Shown piece after piece: positions 44,988 through 53,321 of a stretch of DNA of 64,000 bases. A program made the translations under genes and the position numbers. This DNA comes from Bacteroidales bacterium (GTDB taxonomy: Bacteria; Bacteroidota; Bacteroidia; Bacteroidales; UBA932), in assembly GCA_017471085.1 (NCBI GenBank), contig JAFUWW010000010.1, positions 1 to 64,000 on the forward strand. Reading direction: 5' to 3'. Below the pieces are notes generated by a model, which had not been told where the DNA came from, searched no databases, and worked only from the letters and a program-made list of their open reading frames with translations. How positions within the stretch are numbered: the first letter of the stretch is position 1; every line of letters begins with the position of its first letter.

Positions 44988-46760
44988 ATGTACAGAACCA
45001 ACACGTGCGGAGAACTCCGCATCGAGAACAAAGGGCAGCAGGTCACCCTGGCCGGCTGGGTCCAGAAAGCCCGCAAACTGGGCGGCATGACATTCATCGA
45101 CCTTAGGGACCGTTATGGAATCACGCAGCTGGTCGTGGAGGCCGACGCCCCCGCCGCCCTGGTGGAAACAGCCACTTCCCTGGGCCGTGAATTCGTAATC
45201 CAGGTGAAGGGCGAAGTGGTTGAGCGCCAGGCCAAGAACGCCAAAATGCCCACCGGCGACATCGAAATCAAGGTCAGCGCCATCAACATCCTGAACAAGT
45301 CCGTGACCCCTCCCTTCACCATCGAGGAAGAGAGCGACGGCGGTGAAGACCTCCGCGCCAAATACCGCTACCTGGACCTGCGCCGCGGCCCGCTGCAGCG
45401 CGCCCTGGCCCTCAGGCACCGGGTGGCCCATGAAGTCAGGAACTATCTGGATGCCAATGGCTTCATGGAGATAGAAACGCCGTATCTGATTAAATCGACC
45501 CCGGAAGGCGCCCGCGACTTCGTGGTTCCTTCCCGCATGAACCCCGGCCAGTTCTACGCCCTGCCGCAGAGCCCCCAGACCTTCAAGCAGCTGCTGATGG
45601 TGGCCGGTTACGACCGCTATTTCCAGATTGTGCGCTGCTTCCGCGACGAAGACCTCCGCGCCGACCGTCAGCCCGAATTCACCCAGATCGACTGCGAGAT
45701 GTCGTTCGTGGAGCAGGAAGACGTGCTGAACACCTTTGAGGGCATGATGCGCACCATCTTCAAGAACGTGCTGGACGTGGACATCCCCCACCCGATGCCC
45801 CGCATGACCTGGTACGATGCCATGGACAACTACGGCTCCGACAAACCGGACGTGCGCTTTGGCATGACCATCCACGAACTCACCGACGTGGCCAAGGGCA
45901 AGGGCTTCAGCGTGCTGGACGAGGCCGCCTATATCGGCGCCATCTGCGTTCCCGGTGCCGCCGAATACACCCGCAAGCAGATTGACGAACTCACCGAATG
46001 GGTCAAGCGTCCGCAGGTGGGTGCCAAGGGCCTCATCTATGTGAAAGTCAATGCCGATGGCACCTTCAAGAGCTCCATCGACAAATTCTACGGGGCCGAT
46101 GACCTGGCCAGGCTGGCAGAAAAGGCCGAGGCCAAGCCCGGCGACCTGATGCTGGTGATGAGCGGCCCGGCCAAGCGCAAGGTGCAGACCATGCTGGGTG
46201 TGCTCCGCCTGGAGATGGGCGGCCGTCTGGGCCTCCGCAACCCCAAGGAGTTCGCTCCGCTGTGGATCGTGGACTTCCCGCTTCTGGAATGGGACGATGA
46301 AACCCAGCGCTTCTATGCCATGCACCATCCTTTCACCGCTCCCAAGCCGGAGCATGAGAAGTGGTTCTATTCCAACGCGAAAGAGGATCTGGAGAAGGTC
46401 TGCGCCAACGCCTACGACTTCGTGCTCAACGGCAACGAACTGGGCGGCGGCTCCATCCGTATCCACAATGCCGACATGCAGAAGCGCATGTTCGAGGTCC
46501 TGGGCATCGGCCCCGAAGAGGCGGAATACAAGTTCGGCTTCATCATCAATGCCTTCAAGTTCGGCGCCCCGCCCCACGGCGGCCTGGCTTTCGGCTTCGA
46601 CCGCGTCTGCGCCCTCATGGGCGGGCAAGACACCATCCGCGACTACATCGCCTTCCCGAAGAACAACCAGGGCCGCGACGTAATGATCGACTCCCCGTCG
46701 GAGATTGACCAGGTCCAGCTGGACGAGCTTCAGATTGCCCTGAACCCGAAGGCCGAATAA
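44988..46760 (+). CDS. aspS: Aspartyl-tRNA synthetase
   Basis: 590 residues, the full bacterial length. N-terminal OB-fold ([31 protein letters not shown]), class II motif 2 [22 protein letters not shown], the bacterial GAD insert in the middle ([20 protein letters not shown]), and motif 3 [16 protein letters not shown]. Charges tRNA-Asp. Followed by a 185-base intergenic region with a tandem hairpin repeat. Confidence 0.97.
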   Translation: MYRTNTCGELRIENKGQQVTLAGWVQKARKLGGMTFIDLRDRYGITQLVVEADAPAALVETATSLGREFVIQVKGEVVERQAKNAKMPTGDIEIKVSAINILNKSVTPPFTIEEESDGGEDLRAKYRYLDLRRGPLQRALALRHRVAHEVRNYLDANGFMEIETPYLIKSTPEGARDFVVPSRMNPGQFYALPQSPQTFKQLLMVAGYDRYFQIVRCFRDEDLRADRQPEFTQIDCEMSFVEQEDVLNTFEGMMRTIFKNVLDVDIPHPMPRMTWYDAMDNYGSDKPDVRFGMTIHELTDVAKGKGFSVLDEAAYIGAICVPGAAEYTRKQIDELTEWVKRPQVGAKGLIYVKVNADGTFKSSIDKFYGADDLARLAEKAEAKPGDLMLVMSGPAKRKVQTMLGVLRLEMGGRLGLRNPKEFAPLWIVDFPLLEWDDETQRFYAMHHPFTAPKPEHEKWFYSNAKEDLEKVCANAYDFVLNGNELGGGSIRIHNADMQKRMFEVLGIGPEEAEYKFGFIINAFKFGAPPHGGLAFGFDRVCALMGGQDTIRDYIAFPKNNQGRDVMIDSPSEIDQVQLDELQIALNPKAE

Positions 46761-46797
46761 CCGCTGTCATTGGTGGCGATTGCCACAGGCTGTTTCG

Positions 46798-46930
46798 TAA
46801 CAACGTGATTGTTAATGTGTTGCGTTTTCTCTTGTGGCAATCCCCTCCAGACAGGGCGACCATCTCCACTTGTTCTTTTATAACTACCTGGTAGTTAATT
46901 GTTTGCGAAATACCGTGTGGCAAACCCCTC
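46798..46930 (+). repeat. Tandem hairpin repeat between aspS and murB
   Basis: Two 50-base units, 46798-46847 and 46881-46930. Each begins with a small palindrome (TAACAACGTGATTGTTA in the first, TAACTACCTGGTAGTTA in the second), then AAT, a GCG-containing segment, then TGTGGCAA, one variable base, CCCCTC. The arms differ between units but stay complementary. Unit 1 also has ATTGCCACA upstream (46780) pairing with its TGTGGCAAT. The second unit ends 15 bases before the murB ATG. Confidence 0.75.
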
Positions 46931-46945
46931 AAGCCCTCAGTTTAT

Positions 46946-48058
46946 ATGATTACCCGGTATAGCAATTACGACCTTTCCAGCCGGAACACGTTCCGGATGA
47001 AGGTGCGGTGTGCCTTGTACGTGGAGGTATCGGCCGAGGAAGACCTGCTGTCGCTGGACTGGGATGCCCTGCCCCAGCCCGTCATGGTCATGGGCGGCGG
47101 CTCCAACCTCCTCTTTACCAAAGACTTCCCCGGAACGGTGCTGCATGTGGCCATCGGCGGCATAACCCAGATTGCCGGTGAGGCCGGCAATGACGGACTG
47201 CCATGCCCGGGAGGAACGCCTTTGTCATACCCGGCGGCGACCGGGTATCTGCGGGTGACCTGCGGCGCCGGCGTCGTCTTCGACGATTTCTGCGCCTGGG
47301 CGGCTTCCGAGGGGCTTTGGGGCCCGGAAAACCTCTCGCTCATTCCCGGGGAGTGCGGGGCATCGGCCGTACAGAATATCGGCGCTTACGGAGTGGAGGT
47401 CAAGGATATCCTGGCCGATATCCGGGCCTATGACCGCGAGAAGGGCCGTTTTGTGCAGATCGACCCGGCCACCTGCGGCTACGGTTATCGCTCCTCCAAG
47501 TTCAAGACCGGGTGGAAAGGCCGGTACATCATCACGGCTGTTACGTACCGCCTCAGCCGCACGCCCCAGCCCAGGCTGGACTACGGCGGAGTGCGGAAAG
47601 CCTTGGAGCGGAGCGAAGTGGAGTTCGCCGGAACCGGCACTTTCCCGCTCGCGCCCGCTGACATCCGCGAAGCCATCATCGGCATCAGGAGGCAGAAACT
47701 GCCTGATCCTGAGGAGATCGGCAGCGCCGGGAGTTTCTTCTGCAATCCGGTTGTCAGCCGGGAGCACTTCCAGCGCATCGTGGCCATCGCCCGCGCGGAC
47801 AACGGTCCGGACTACGAAGTCCCGCACTACGAAGTGGGCGACCAGGTCAAGGTCCCGGCCGCATGGATGATCGACCAGTGCGGTTTCAAAGGCGCCGTCA
47901 ACGGCGGGGCGCAGGTATATCCCGGTCAGCCGCTGGTGATTGTGAACGCCTCCGGCAGCGCCTCCCCGCAAGAGATCGTCTGCCTGGAACGGCAGATTGT
48001 CCAAACGATTGAACGCAAATACGGTATCACCCTTCATCCCGAGGTAGAACATGTCTAA
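46946..48058 (+). CDS. murB: UDP-N-acetylenolpyruvoylglucosamine reductase MurB with in-frame repeat insertion
   Basis: 370 residues. Makes UDP-MurNAc using FAD and NADPH. Type I MurB motifs: NTFRMKVRC, VMGGGSNLLFTKDF, WGPENLSLIPGECGASAVQNIGAYGVE, the YRSSKFK arginine region, GSAGSFFCNPVVS (catalytic Ser), and the end YGITLHPEVEHV (catalytic Glu). Residues about 76-103 (AGEAGNDGLPCPGGTPLSYP then AATGYLR) are an insertion encoded by palindromic repeats at 47170-47249; it falls between GGITQI and the VTCGAGVVFDDF strand. Overlaps murA by 8 bases. Confidence 0.95.
   Translation: MITRYSNYDLSSRNTFRMKVRCALYVEVSAEEDLLSLDWDALPQPVMVMGGGSNLLFTKDFPGTVLHVAIGGITQIAGEAGNDGLPCPGGTPLSYPAATGYLRVTCGAGVVFDDFCAWAASEGLWGPENLSLIPGECGASAVQNIGAYGVEVKDILADIRAYDREKGRFVQIDPATCGYGYRSSKFKTGWKGRYIITAVTYRLSRTPQPRLDYGGVRKALERSEVEFAGTGTFPLAPADIREAIIGIRRQKLPDPEEIGSAGSFFCNPVVSREHFQRIVAIARADNGPDYEVPHYEVGDQVKVPAAWMIDQCGFKGAVNGGAQVYPGQPLVIVNASGSASPQEIVCLERQIVQTIERKYGITLHPEVEHV
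47170..47249. repeat. Palindromic repeat pair inside murB
   Basis: Unit 1 (47170-47195, minus orientation) GATTGCCGGTGAGGCC then GGCAATGACG; spacer of 28 bases; unit 2 (47224-47249, plus) GTCATACCCGGCGGCGACCG then GGTATC. Same back-to-back arrangement as in rsmA and upstream of clpB. The protein stays in frame. Confidence 0.85.
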
Positions 48059-49358
48059 ATTTATCATCGAAGGCGGGCACAAACTGTCCGGAACCATCAC
48101 CCCGCAGGGGGCCAAGAACGAAGCCCTGGAAGTAATCAGCGCCGTGCTGCTTACCAGCGAGCCCGTCACCATCAGCAATGTGCCGGAAATCCTGGACGTG
48201 AAGAACCTCATCGCCCTGCTGCAGGGGATGGGCGTGAAAGTAACCCGTCTGGCCAAGGGCATGTATACCTTCCAGGCCGACGAGGTGGATACCAGTTATA
48301 TTGAAACGGAGGAATTCGTGAAAAAGTGCGCCGCCCTCCGCGGTTCCGTAATGGTGGTGGGCCCGCTGCTGAGCCGTTTCGGCCATGCCTGGTTCGCCAA
48401 GCCCGGCGGTGACAAAATCGGCCGGCGCCGTGTGGACACCCACCTGGACGGCATGGTGAAACTGGGTGCGAAAATGGAATACAGCCCGGAGCGCCGCGCC
48501 TTCCACCTTACGCAGGAAGGCCGTCTGGTTGGCCGATACATGCTCCTGGACGAGGCCTCCGTGACCGGTACGGCCAATATCGTGATGGCGGCCGTGCTGG
48601 CCAAAGGCACCACCACCATCTACAACGCCGCCTGCGAACCCTATCTCCAGCAGCTGTGCAAGATGCTCAACCGGATGGGCGCCTTCATCGACGGCGTGGG
48701 CTCCAACCTTCTCCGCATCCACGGCGTGGAAAAACTGCATGGCACCCTGCACAAGATCCTGCCGGACATGATCGAGGTAGGCTCTTTCATCGGCATGGCG
48801 GCCATCAACCAAAGCGCCATCACCATCAAGGATGTCTCCTATTACGACCTGGGCATCATCCCGGATTCCTTCCGCCGTCTGGGCATCAACCTGGAACAGC
48901 GCGGAGACGATATCTTCGTACCGGCCCAGGACAGCTACGAAATCGACTCTTTCCTGGACGGTTCCATCATGACCCTGGCCGACGCCCCCTGGCCCGGCCT
49001 CACCCCGGACCTGCTGTCGGTGATGCTGGTGGTGGCCACCCAGTGCAAGGGCAGCGTGCTCATCCACCAGAAGATGTTCGAGAGCCGCCTGTTCTTCGTA
49101 GACAAACTCATCGACATGGGCGCCCAGATCATCCTCTGCGACCCGCACCGGGCCGTAGTGATCGGCCACGACCACCGCATCACCCTCAAGGCCGCCAGGC
49201 TGGTTTCCCCGGACATCCGGGCCGGTATTGCCATGCTGCTGGCCGCGATGAGCGCCCGCGGTACCTCCACGATCGACAACATCGAACAGATCGACCGTGG
49301 CTACGAAGACATTGAAGGCCGCCTCAATGCCCTGGGCGCCCACATTACCAGGGCTTGA
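48051..49358 (+). CDS. murA: UDP-N-acetylglucosamine 1-carboxyvinyltransferase MurA, Cys-to-Asp variant
   Basis: 435 residues. Catalyses the first committed peptidoglycan step. GAKNEALEVISAVLL, RGSVMVVGPLLSRFG and GRRRVDTHLDGM are family motifs. The active-site loop that is normally PGGC in E. coli (Cys115) reads KPGGDKIG with Asp121, the replacement known from naturally fosfomycin-resistant MurA of Mycobacterium and Chlamydia. Start chosen at MSKFIIEGGH, overlapping murB. Confidence 0.96.
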   Translation: MSKFIIEGGHKLSGTITPQGAKNEALEVISAVLLTSEPVTISNVPEILDVKNLIALLQGMGVKVTRLAKGMYTFQADEVDTSYIETEEFVKKCAALRGSVMVVGPLLSRFGHAWFAKPGGDKIGRRRVDTHLDGMVKLGAKMEYSPERRAFHLTQEGRLVGRYMLLDEASVTGTANIVMAAVLAKGTTTIYNAACEPYLQQLCKMLNRMGAFIDGVGSNLLRIHGVEKLHGTLHKILPDMIEVGSFIGMAAINQSAITIKDVSYYDLGIIPDSFRRLGINLEQRGDDIFVPAQDSYEIDSFLDGSIMTLADAPWPGLTPDLLSVMLVVATQCKGSVLIHQKMFESRLFFVDKLIDMGAQIILCDPHRAVVIGHDHRITLKAARLVSPDIRAGIAMLLAAMSARGTSTIDNIEQIDRGYEDIEGRLNALGAHITRA

Positions 49359-49359
49359 C

Positions 49360-50532
49360 ATGGACTACAGCAAATTCTTTTCGGCCGATGTGCCCTCGTT
49401 CCTCCGCAGCCCCGTCCGGGAGATTTTCCGGAAGGTGGACCTGAATGCCATCTGCTCTTTCGCGGGGGGCTATCCCGCGGCCGTCACTTTCCCGGTCGAT
49501 GACATCAAGCGCTTGAGCGGCGAGGTGTTGGAGAAGTATGGTACAAAAGCCTTGCAATATGGTGCTACACAAGGGGTTCCGGAACTGCGGGAAGTGATTG
49601 CCCGGCGGTATGGTGTGCCGGTTTCGCAGGTGCAGATCACCACGTCGTCCCAGCAGGGCATCGACGTGTGCACCCGTGTCCTGGCCGATCCCGGAGACAT
49701 CATCCTGGCCGACAATCCCGTCTATCTGGGCGCCCTGCAAAGCTTCCGCGCCTACCGGGCCCAAGTGCTGCCGATCCAATCCTTCATGGCCTGCCCCGGC
49801 CAGGTCATGGCCGGCCCCGACCGGCAATCCTCGGTGAAGTTCATTTATGTAATCCCGGATTTCAACAACCCCTCCGGCGAAACGATGACCCTCGCGGAGC
49901 GGGAAGAATTGGTGCGGGTGGCGCGGGGGCTGGACTGCCTCATCGTGGAGGACAGCCCCTACCGGGAACTCCGGTACAGCGGCGAACCGGTGAAGACCAT
50001 CCGGGAACTGGCACCGGAGCGGACGCTGCACCTGGGCAGCTTCTCTAAAATTTTCGCCCCCGGATTCCGCCTGGGCTGGATCATCGGCCCGGAAGAACTG
50101 TTGGAGCAAATTTTTATCTGCAAACAGTGCCTGGACTTGTGTCCGCCCGTTTTCGACCAGTATATGGCGGCCGAATTCATGGGCTCCGGAGCACTGGACC
50201 GCAATCTGCAGAAAACCATCGCGGAATACCGCCGCCGGCGCGACCTGATGGTGGCCCTGCTGGAAAAATACATGCCGGAAGGCGTGCGCTGGACTTACCC
50301 GGAAGGCGGTCTTTTCCTCTGGCTCACCCTGCCGGAAGGAATTGATACAGTGGCCCTTTACGACCGGGCCCTGGCCGCCGGCGTGGCCTATGTGGCCGGT
50401 TCCTTCTTCTATACCGACGGCTCCCACCGCAACACCATGCGGCTGAATTTCTCGTTCATAGACGAGTCCAAGATGGAGCCGGGCATCCAACTGCTGACCA
50501 ACGTGATTTGCAACTCGTTGAATAGCAAGTGA
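49360..50532 (+). CDS. PLP-dependent class I/II aminotransferase
   Basis: 390 residues from MDYSKFFSADVPSFL, one base after the murA stop. Close to the 2-aminoadipate/LysN and MocR-type aminotransferase branch: ICSFAGGYPAAVTFP, LQYGATQGVPELREVIARRYG, IPDFNNPSGETMTLAEREEL, VEDSPYREL, and the PLP lysine in LGSFSKIFAPGFRLGW. Substrate not certain. It could supply the N-succinyl-diaminopimelate aminotransferase (DapC) step that the dap cluster here lacks; that is only inference from context. Confidence 0.85.
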   Translation: MDYSKFFSADVPSFLRSPVREIFRKVDLNAICSFAGGYPAAVTFPVDDIKRLSGEVLEKYGTKALQYGATQGVPELREVIARRYGVPVSQVQITTSSQQGIDVCTRVLADPGDIILADNPVYLGALQSFRAYRAQVLPIQSFMACPGQVMAGPDRQSSVKFIYVIPDFNNPSGETMTLAEREELVRVARGLDCLIVEDSPYRELRYSGEPVKTIRELAPERTLHLGSFSKIFAPGFRLGWIIGPEELLEQIFICKQCLDLCPPVFDQYMAAEFMGSGALDRNLQKTIAEYRRRRDLMVALLEKYMPEGVRWTYPEGGLFLWLTLPEGIDTVALYDRALAAGVAYVAGSFFYTDGSHRNTMRLNFSFIDESKMEPGIQLLTNVICNSLNSK

Positions 50533-50618
50533 TTATTAGATTATGTCTAGGCGTGATTGATCAGGCATAATTCTGTAAATAATTATAAATGAACTTATTA
50601 CAAAACACGGCTTCTGTC

Positions 50619-51608
50619 ATGATCAACCCCGTCTATTCCCCTTCCTCCACCCGCTATGAAAGCGGCATCCGTTTCCGCCGGTGCGGCCGCAGCGGCATCA
50701 AGTTGCCGGAAATCTCCCTCGGCCTGTGGCACAATTTCGGCGACGTAGACCCGCTCGCCCGCTCGTTTGAGATTGCGCATTATGCCTTCGACCACGGCAT
50801 CGTGCACTTCGACCTGGCCAACAACTACGGACCTTCGTACGGATCGGCCGAGGAAACCTTCGGGCAGATCATGAAAAAATCTTTCGCGCCTTATCGGCAC
50901 GAGCTTTTCATCTCCACCAAGGCGGGGTATGACATGTGGCCCGGCCCGTACGGGGAATGGGGCTCCCGGAAGTACCTGTTCAACAGCCTGGAGCAGAGCC
51001 TGAGGCGGATGAACCTGGATTATGTGGACCTCTTCTACAGCCACCGCTTCGACCCGGAGACACCCCTGGAAGAGACTTTGCAGGCCCTGGTGGACATCGT
51101 CCGCTCGGGGAAAGCGCTGTACGTGGGCATCTCCAACTATCCGGCCGACAAAGCCCGCTTCGCCTATCAGTATCTGAGGGAGCGGGACGTCCCCTGCCTG
51201 GCCTATCAGGGCCGGTACAATCTGTTCAGTCGGGAACCGGAGGCAAGCATCCTTTCCGATGCCAAGGACAACGGCGTGGGCTTCACGGCCTTTTCCCCGC
51301 TGGCACAAGGCCTGCTGACGGGCCGATATCTCAACGGCATCCCGGCCGACTCCCGGATGGCCAAGGAGCATTTCCTGAAGTCTTCCATGCTTACGCCGGA
51401 GCTGCTGGCCAAGATCCGGGCCCTGGATGCCATCGCCCGGCGCCGCGGTCAATCCCTGGCCCAGATGGCCCTGGCCTGGTGCCTCAAGGACGACCGCGTC
51501 ACCAGCGTCCTGGTGGGTGCCAGCTCCGTGAAGCAGCTGGACGACGACTTCCGTGCGCTGGAATTCACCACTTTCACCGACGAAGAACTCCGTGCGATAG
51601 ACGTCTGA
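50619..51608 (+). CDS. Aldo/keto reductase (YghZ-like)
   Basis: 329 residues from MINPVYSPSSTRYES; an ATG ten codons earlier is also open. RRCGRSGIKLPEISLGLWHNFGD, HFDLANNYGPSYGSAEETFG (catalytic Asp and Tyr), STKAGYDMWPGPYGEWGSRKY (Lys) and YVDLFYSHRFDPETPLEET match YghZ-type reductases, which reduce L-glyceraldehyde 3-phosphate and methylglyoxal with NADPH. The family also serves as potassium-channel beta-like subunits in eukaryotes, so YghZ function is by similarity. Cytoplasmic. Confidence 0.9.
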   Translation: MINPVYSPSSTRYESGIRFRRCGRSGIKLPEISLGLWHNFGDVDPLARSFEIAHYAFDHGIVHFDLANNYGPSYGSAEETFGQIMKKSFAPYRHELFISTKAGYDMWPGPYGEWGSRKYLFNSLEQSLRRMNLDYVDLFYSHRFDPETPLEETLQALVDIVRSGKALYVGISNYPADKARFAYQYLRERDVPCLAYQGRYNLFSREPEASILSDAKDNGVGFTAFSPLAQGLLTGRYLNGIPADSRMAKEHFLKSSMLTPELLAKIRALDAIARRRGQSLAQMALAWCLKDDRVTSVLVGASSVKQLDDDFRALEFTTFTDEELRAIDV

Positions 51609-51647
51609 AATTAACTTTTCCTGTTTTTTGCGTCTATTACAGTGAGT

Positions 51648-52139
51648 ATGCAGGAGAAGTTTGAAACGGCAGCGGAGCGGGTGCGCCCGAGGATCCTGGC
51701 CCTGGCAAAGAGATTTGCGGGGGCGGTTCACTTGGACGCAGATCCGGAAGATATTGTGCAGGAGGTACTTCTGCGGCTTTGGAAGGCCATGGACGAGGGT
51801 GGTGTGGCCAATGCCGATGCCTGGGCGGTCACGGCCACCAAGAACCTTTGCGTATCCCTTTACCGGAAAGCTAAAAACCATGCACCGTTCTCTGCATTGA
51901 CCGACGTTTTCCCCGGCGGAGAGGCCGCGTCGGCCCAGCTGGAATCCCGGGAAGGGGCGGAAAGGGTGAAAGCGGCGCTGGAACAGATTCCCTCCGGGAC
52001 GCGGAAGCTGCTCAGCCTCAAGGCTACCGGCTTGTCGCTGGACCAGATTGCATCGCTCACAGGCCGGCCCAAGGGGAGCATCAAAAGCTCCATCTCCATA
52101 GCCCGTAAACAAATCGTGCAAATATTGAATAATGGATAA
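51648..52139 (+). CDS. ECF-type RNA polymerase sigma factor (module 1)
   Basis: 163 residues from MQEKFETAAERV; a GTG two codons earlier is the alternative. Region 2: DADPEDIVQEVLLRLWKAMDEG, ADAWAVTATKNLCVSLYRKAKN. Region 4: ERVKAALEQIPSGTRKLLSLKATGLSLDQIASLTGRPKGSIKSSISIARKQI compressed here as a helix-turn-helix. Overlaps the anti-sigma gene by 8 bases. Likely directs transcription of this locus or of envelope genes. Confidence 0.88.
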   Translation: MQEKFETAAERVRPRILALAKRFAGAVHLDADPEDIVQEVLLRLWKAMDEGGVANADAWAVTATKNLCVSLYRKAKNHAPFSALTDVFPGGEAASAQLESREGAERVKAALEQIPSGTRKLLSLKATGLSLDQIASLTGRPKGSIKSSISIARKQIVQILNNG

Positions 52140-52620
52140 GGACAATTTGATACAGCGTTATTTATCGGCCGACACCTCCTTTGAAGAGGAACGGGAACTC
52201 TCGGCGGCGGATCCGCAGATAGCCTTGCTGCAGGAGGCTCTGAAAGCGGACCCTCTCCCGGAACTGCCGGAGGCCGGTGAGGATTTTGACCGGCTCATCG
52301 GAGAGGCCCGGAAACGCAAGTTCCGCATCTGGGGGCTCTCCCTCGGCGGGGTGGCGGCGTCGGTCCTGCTGCTTGCCGGCATCTTCCTGCCCAGGCCGGC
52401 GAAGGTTCAGGAAAACCAGGAGGCAGACCCCATGGAACTGCTTTGGCAACTGGAGTTTATCTCCATGATGGACCCTGCCGATGCGACCAACTACGAGTTT
52501 AAACGCGTAGGCGACGGCTATATCATGACGGCCCGTTTCGAAGACGGCAACACGGCTTCTTTCCTGCTCACGCCCATGGACGGCGGAGAATCGTTCCATC
52601 TTGTTTCATTAGCTCAGTAA
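52132..52620 (+). CDS. Putative anti-sigma factor, single membrane helix (module 1)
   Basis: 162 residues. An acidic cytoplasmic part of about 65 residues (RYLSADTSFEEERELSAADP) leads to one membrane helix (GLSLGGVAASVLLLAGIFLP) and a periplasmic C-terminus of about 75 residues with FEDGNTASFLLTPMDGGE. Position directly after an ECF sigma gene, overlapping it, and this topology support an anti-sigma role. No zinc-binding HxxxCxxC motif is present. Family not recognised. Confidence 0.65.
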   Translation: MDKDNLIQRYLSADTSFEEERELSAADPQIALLQEALKADPLPELPEAGEDFDRLIGEARKRKFRIWGLSLGGVAASVLLLAGIFLPRPAKVQENQEADPMELLWQLEFISMMDPADATNYEFKRVGDGYIMTARFEDGNTASFLLTPMDGGESFHLVSLAQ

Positions 52621-52630
52621 TCGGATTATT

Positions 52631-53260
52631 ATGAAAAAGTTAAGTGCTATTATCATTGCGCTCTTGCTGGCGGCGGCCCCGCTCTGGGCCCAAAAGACCC
52701 TTTATGTGATAGACAACGAGACCGTTGAGCATTTTGACGGCTCCCAGCTGAAAGGGAAGATCATCCGGGAATACAAGATCACGACCACCGGCCGGGGCCG
52801 GAATGCCGTGACGGTGCACTCCATTACGACGGGCGCACGCTTCTCTCTCCCCTCTTTCAACATATCCGAAGAGGAAATGGAAAGATTCAGGGAACGGCTA
52901 AAGAATTTTCAAGGAAAACTGCAGGCCGACTCGCTGTTGGTTCATTTTGGGAAAGGAACGGCCGTGCACGTGCAGTCAAAGGATTATTTATACATCGTGG
53001 ACGGGAAAGAGACGGAAGACGCTTCGGCCATGCCCCGTTCTGACAGGATCAAGAGCGTGGAAGTGCTGAAGGATGCCAAAACCCTTGAAGCGTATGGCAA
53101 ACCAGTCATAAAAATAACCACACGTGATTCACAGGCAGTTTTACAGGAAATCCTGAAGAAGGTACCGGACCTTACATTGGATGCCGACGGCAAGTTGATG
53201 ATTAACGGAACACCGGTGAAGTCTATCATCATCAATGGATCAAGAATAAAACTCGAGTAA
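52631..53260 (+). CDS. Secreted protein with plug-like motifs (module 1)
   Basis: 209 residues; signal peptide MKKLSAIIIALLLAAAPLWA. The middle has YIVDGKETEDASAMPRSDRIKSVEVLKDA, the pattern of the plug of TonB-dependent receptors (DGK ... I.SVEVLKD), and the end LKKVPDLTLDADGKLMINGT, PVKSIIINGSRI resembles the following barrel protein's KRMPGIEITSEGTVKMNGQA, IDKITLGGRTFF. So it looks like a detached receptor-type soluble domain without a barrel. It may gate or signal to the barrel protein or the anti-sigma factor; this is inference. Confidence 0.6.
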   Translation: MKKLSAIIIALLLAAAPLWAQKTLYVIDNETVEHFDGSQLKGKIIREYKITTTGRGRNAVTVHSITTGARFSLPSFNISEEEMERFRERLKNFQGKLQADSLLVHFGKGTAVHVQSKDYLYIVDGKETEDASAMPRSDRIKSVEVLKDAKTLEAYGKPVIKITTRDSQAVLQEILKKVPDLTLDADGKLMINGTPVKSIIINGSRIKLE

Positions 53261-53295
53261 CTCCTAAAAAAATTAGGAATTATACAATTAATGCT

Positions 53296-53303
53296 TATCT
53301 TTG
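53296..53303 (+). promoter_or_regulatory. Putative -7 box for the outer-membrane barrel gene
   Basis: TATCTTTG ending 18 bases before the ATG at 53322. Upstream is a small palindrome CCTAAAAAAAATTAGG (about 53263-53277) that could be an operator or weak terminator. Confidence 0.45.
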
Positions 53304-53321
53304 CAAAAAAACTGTAAGCGG

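Noticed and set aside
46798..46930. Possible CRISPR array between aspS and murB
   Set aside because: Only two units, internally palindromic and diverged, no spacers of equal size and no cas genes.
50533..50618. Promoter or riboswitch before the aldo/keto reductase
   Set aside because: AT-rich, but I find no TAnnTTTG box, no stable hairpin and no known riboswitch core.
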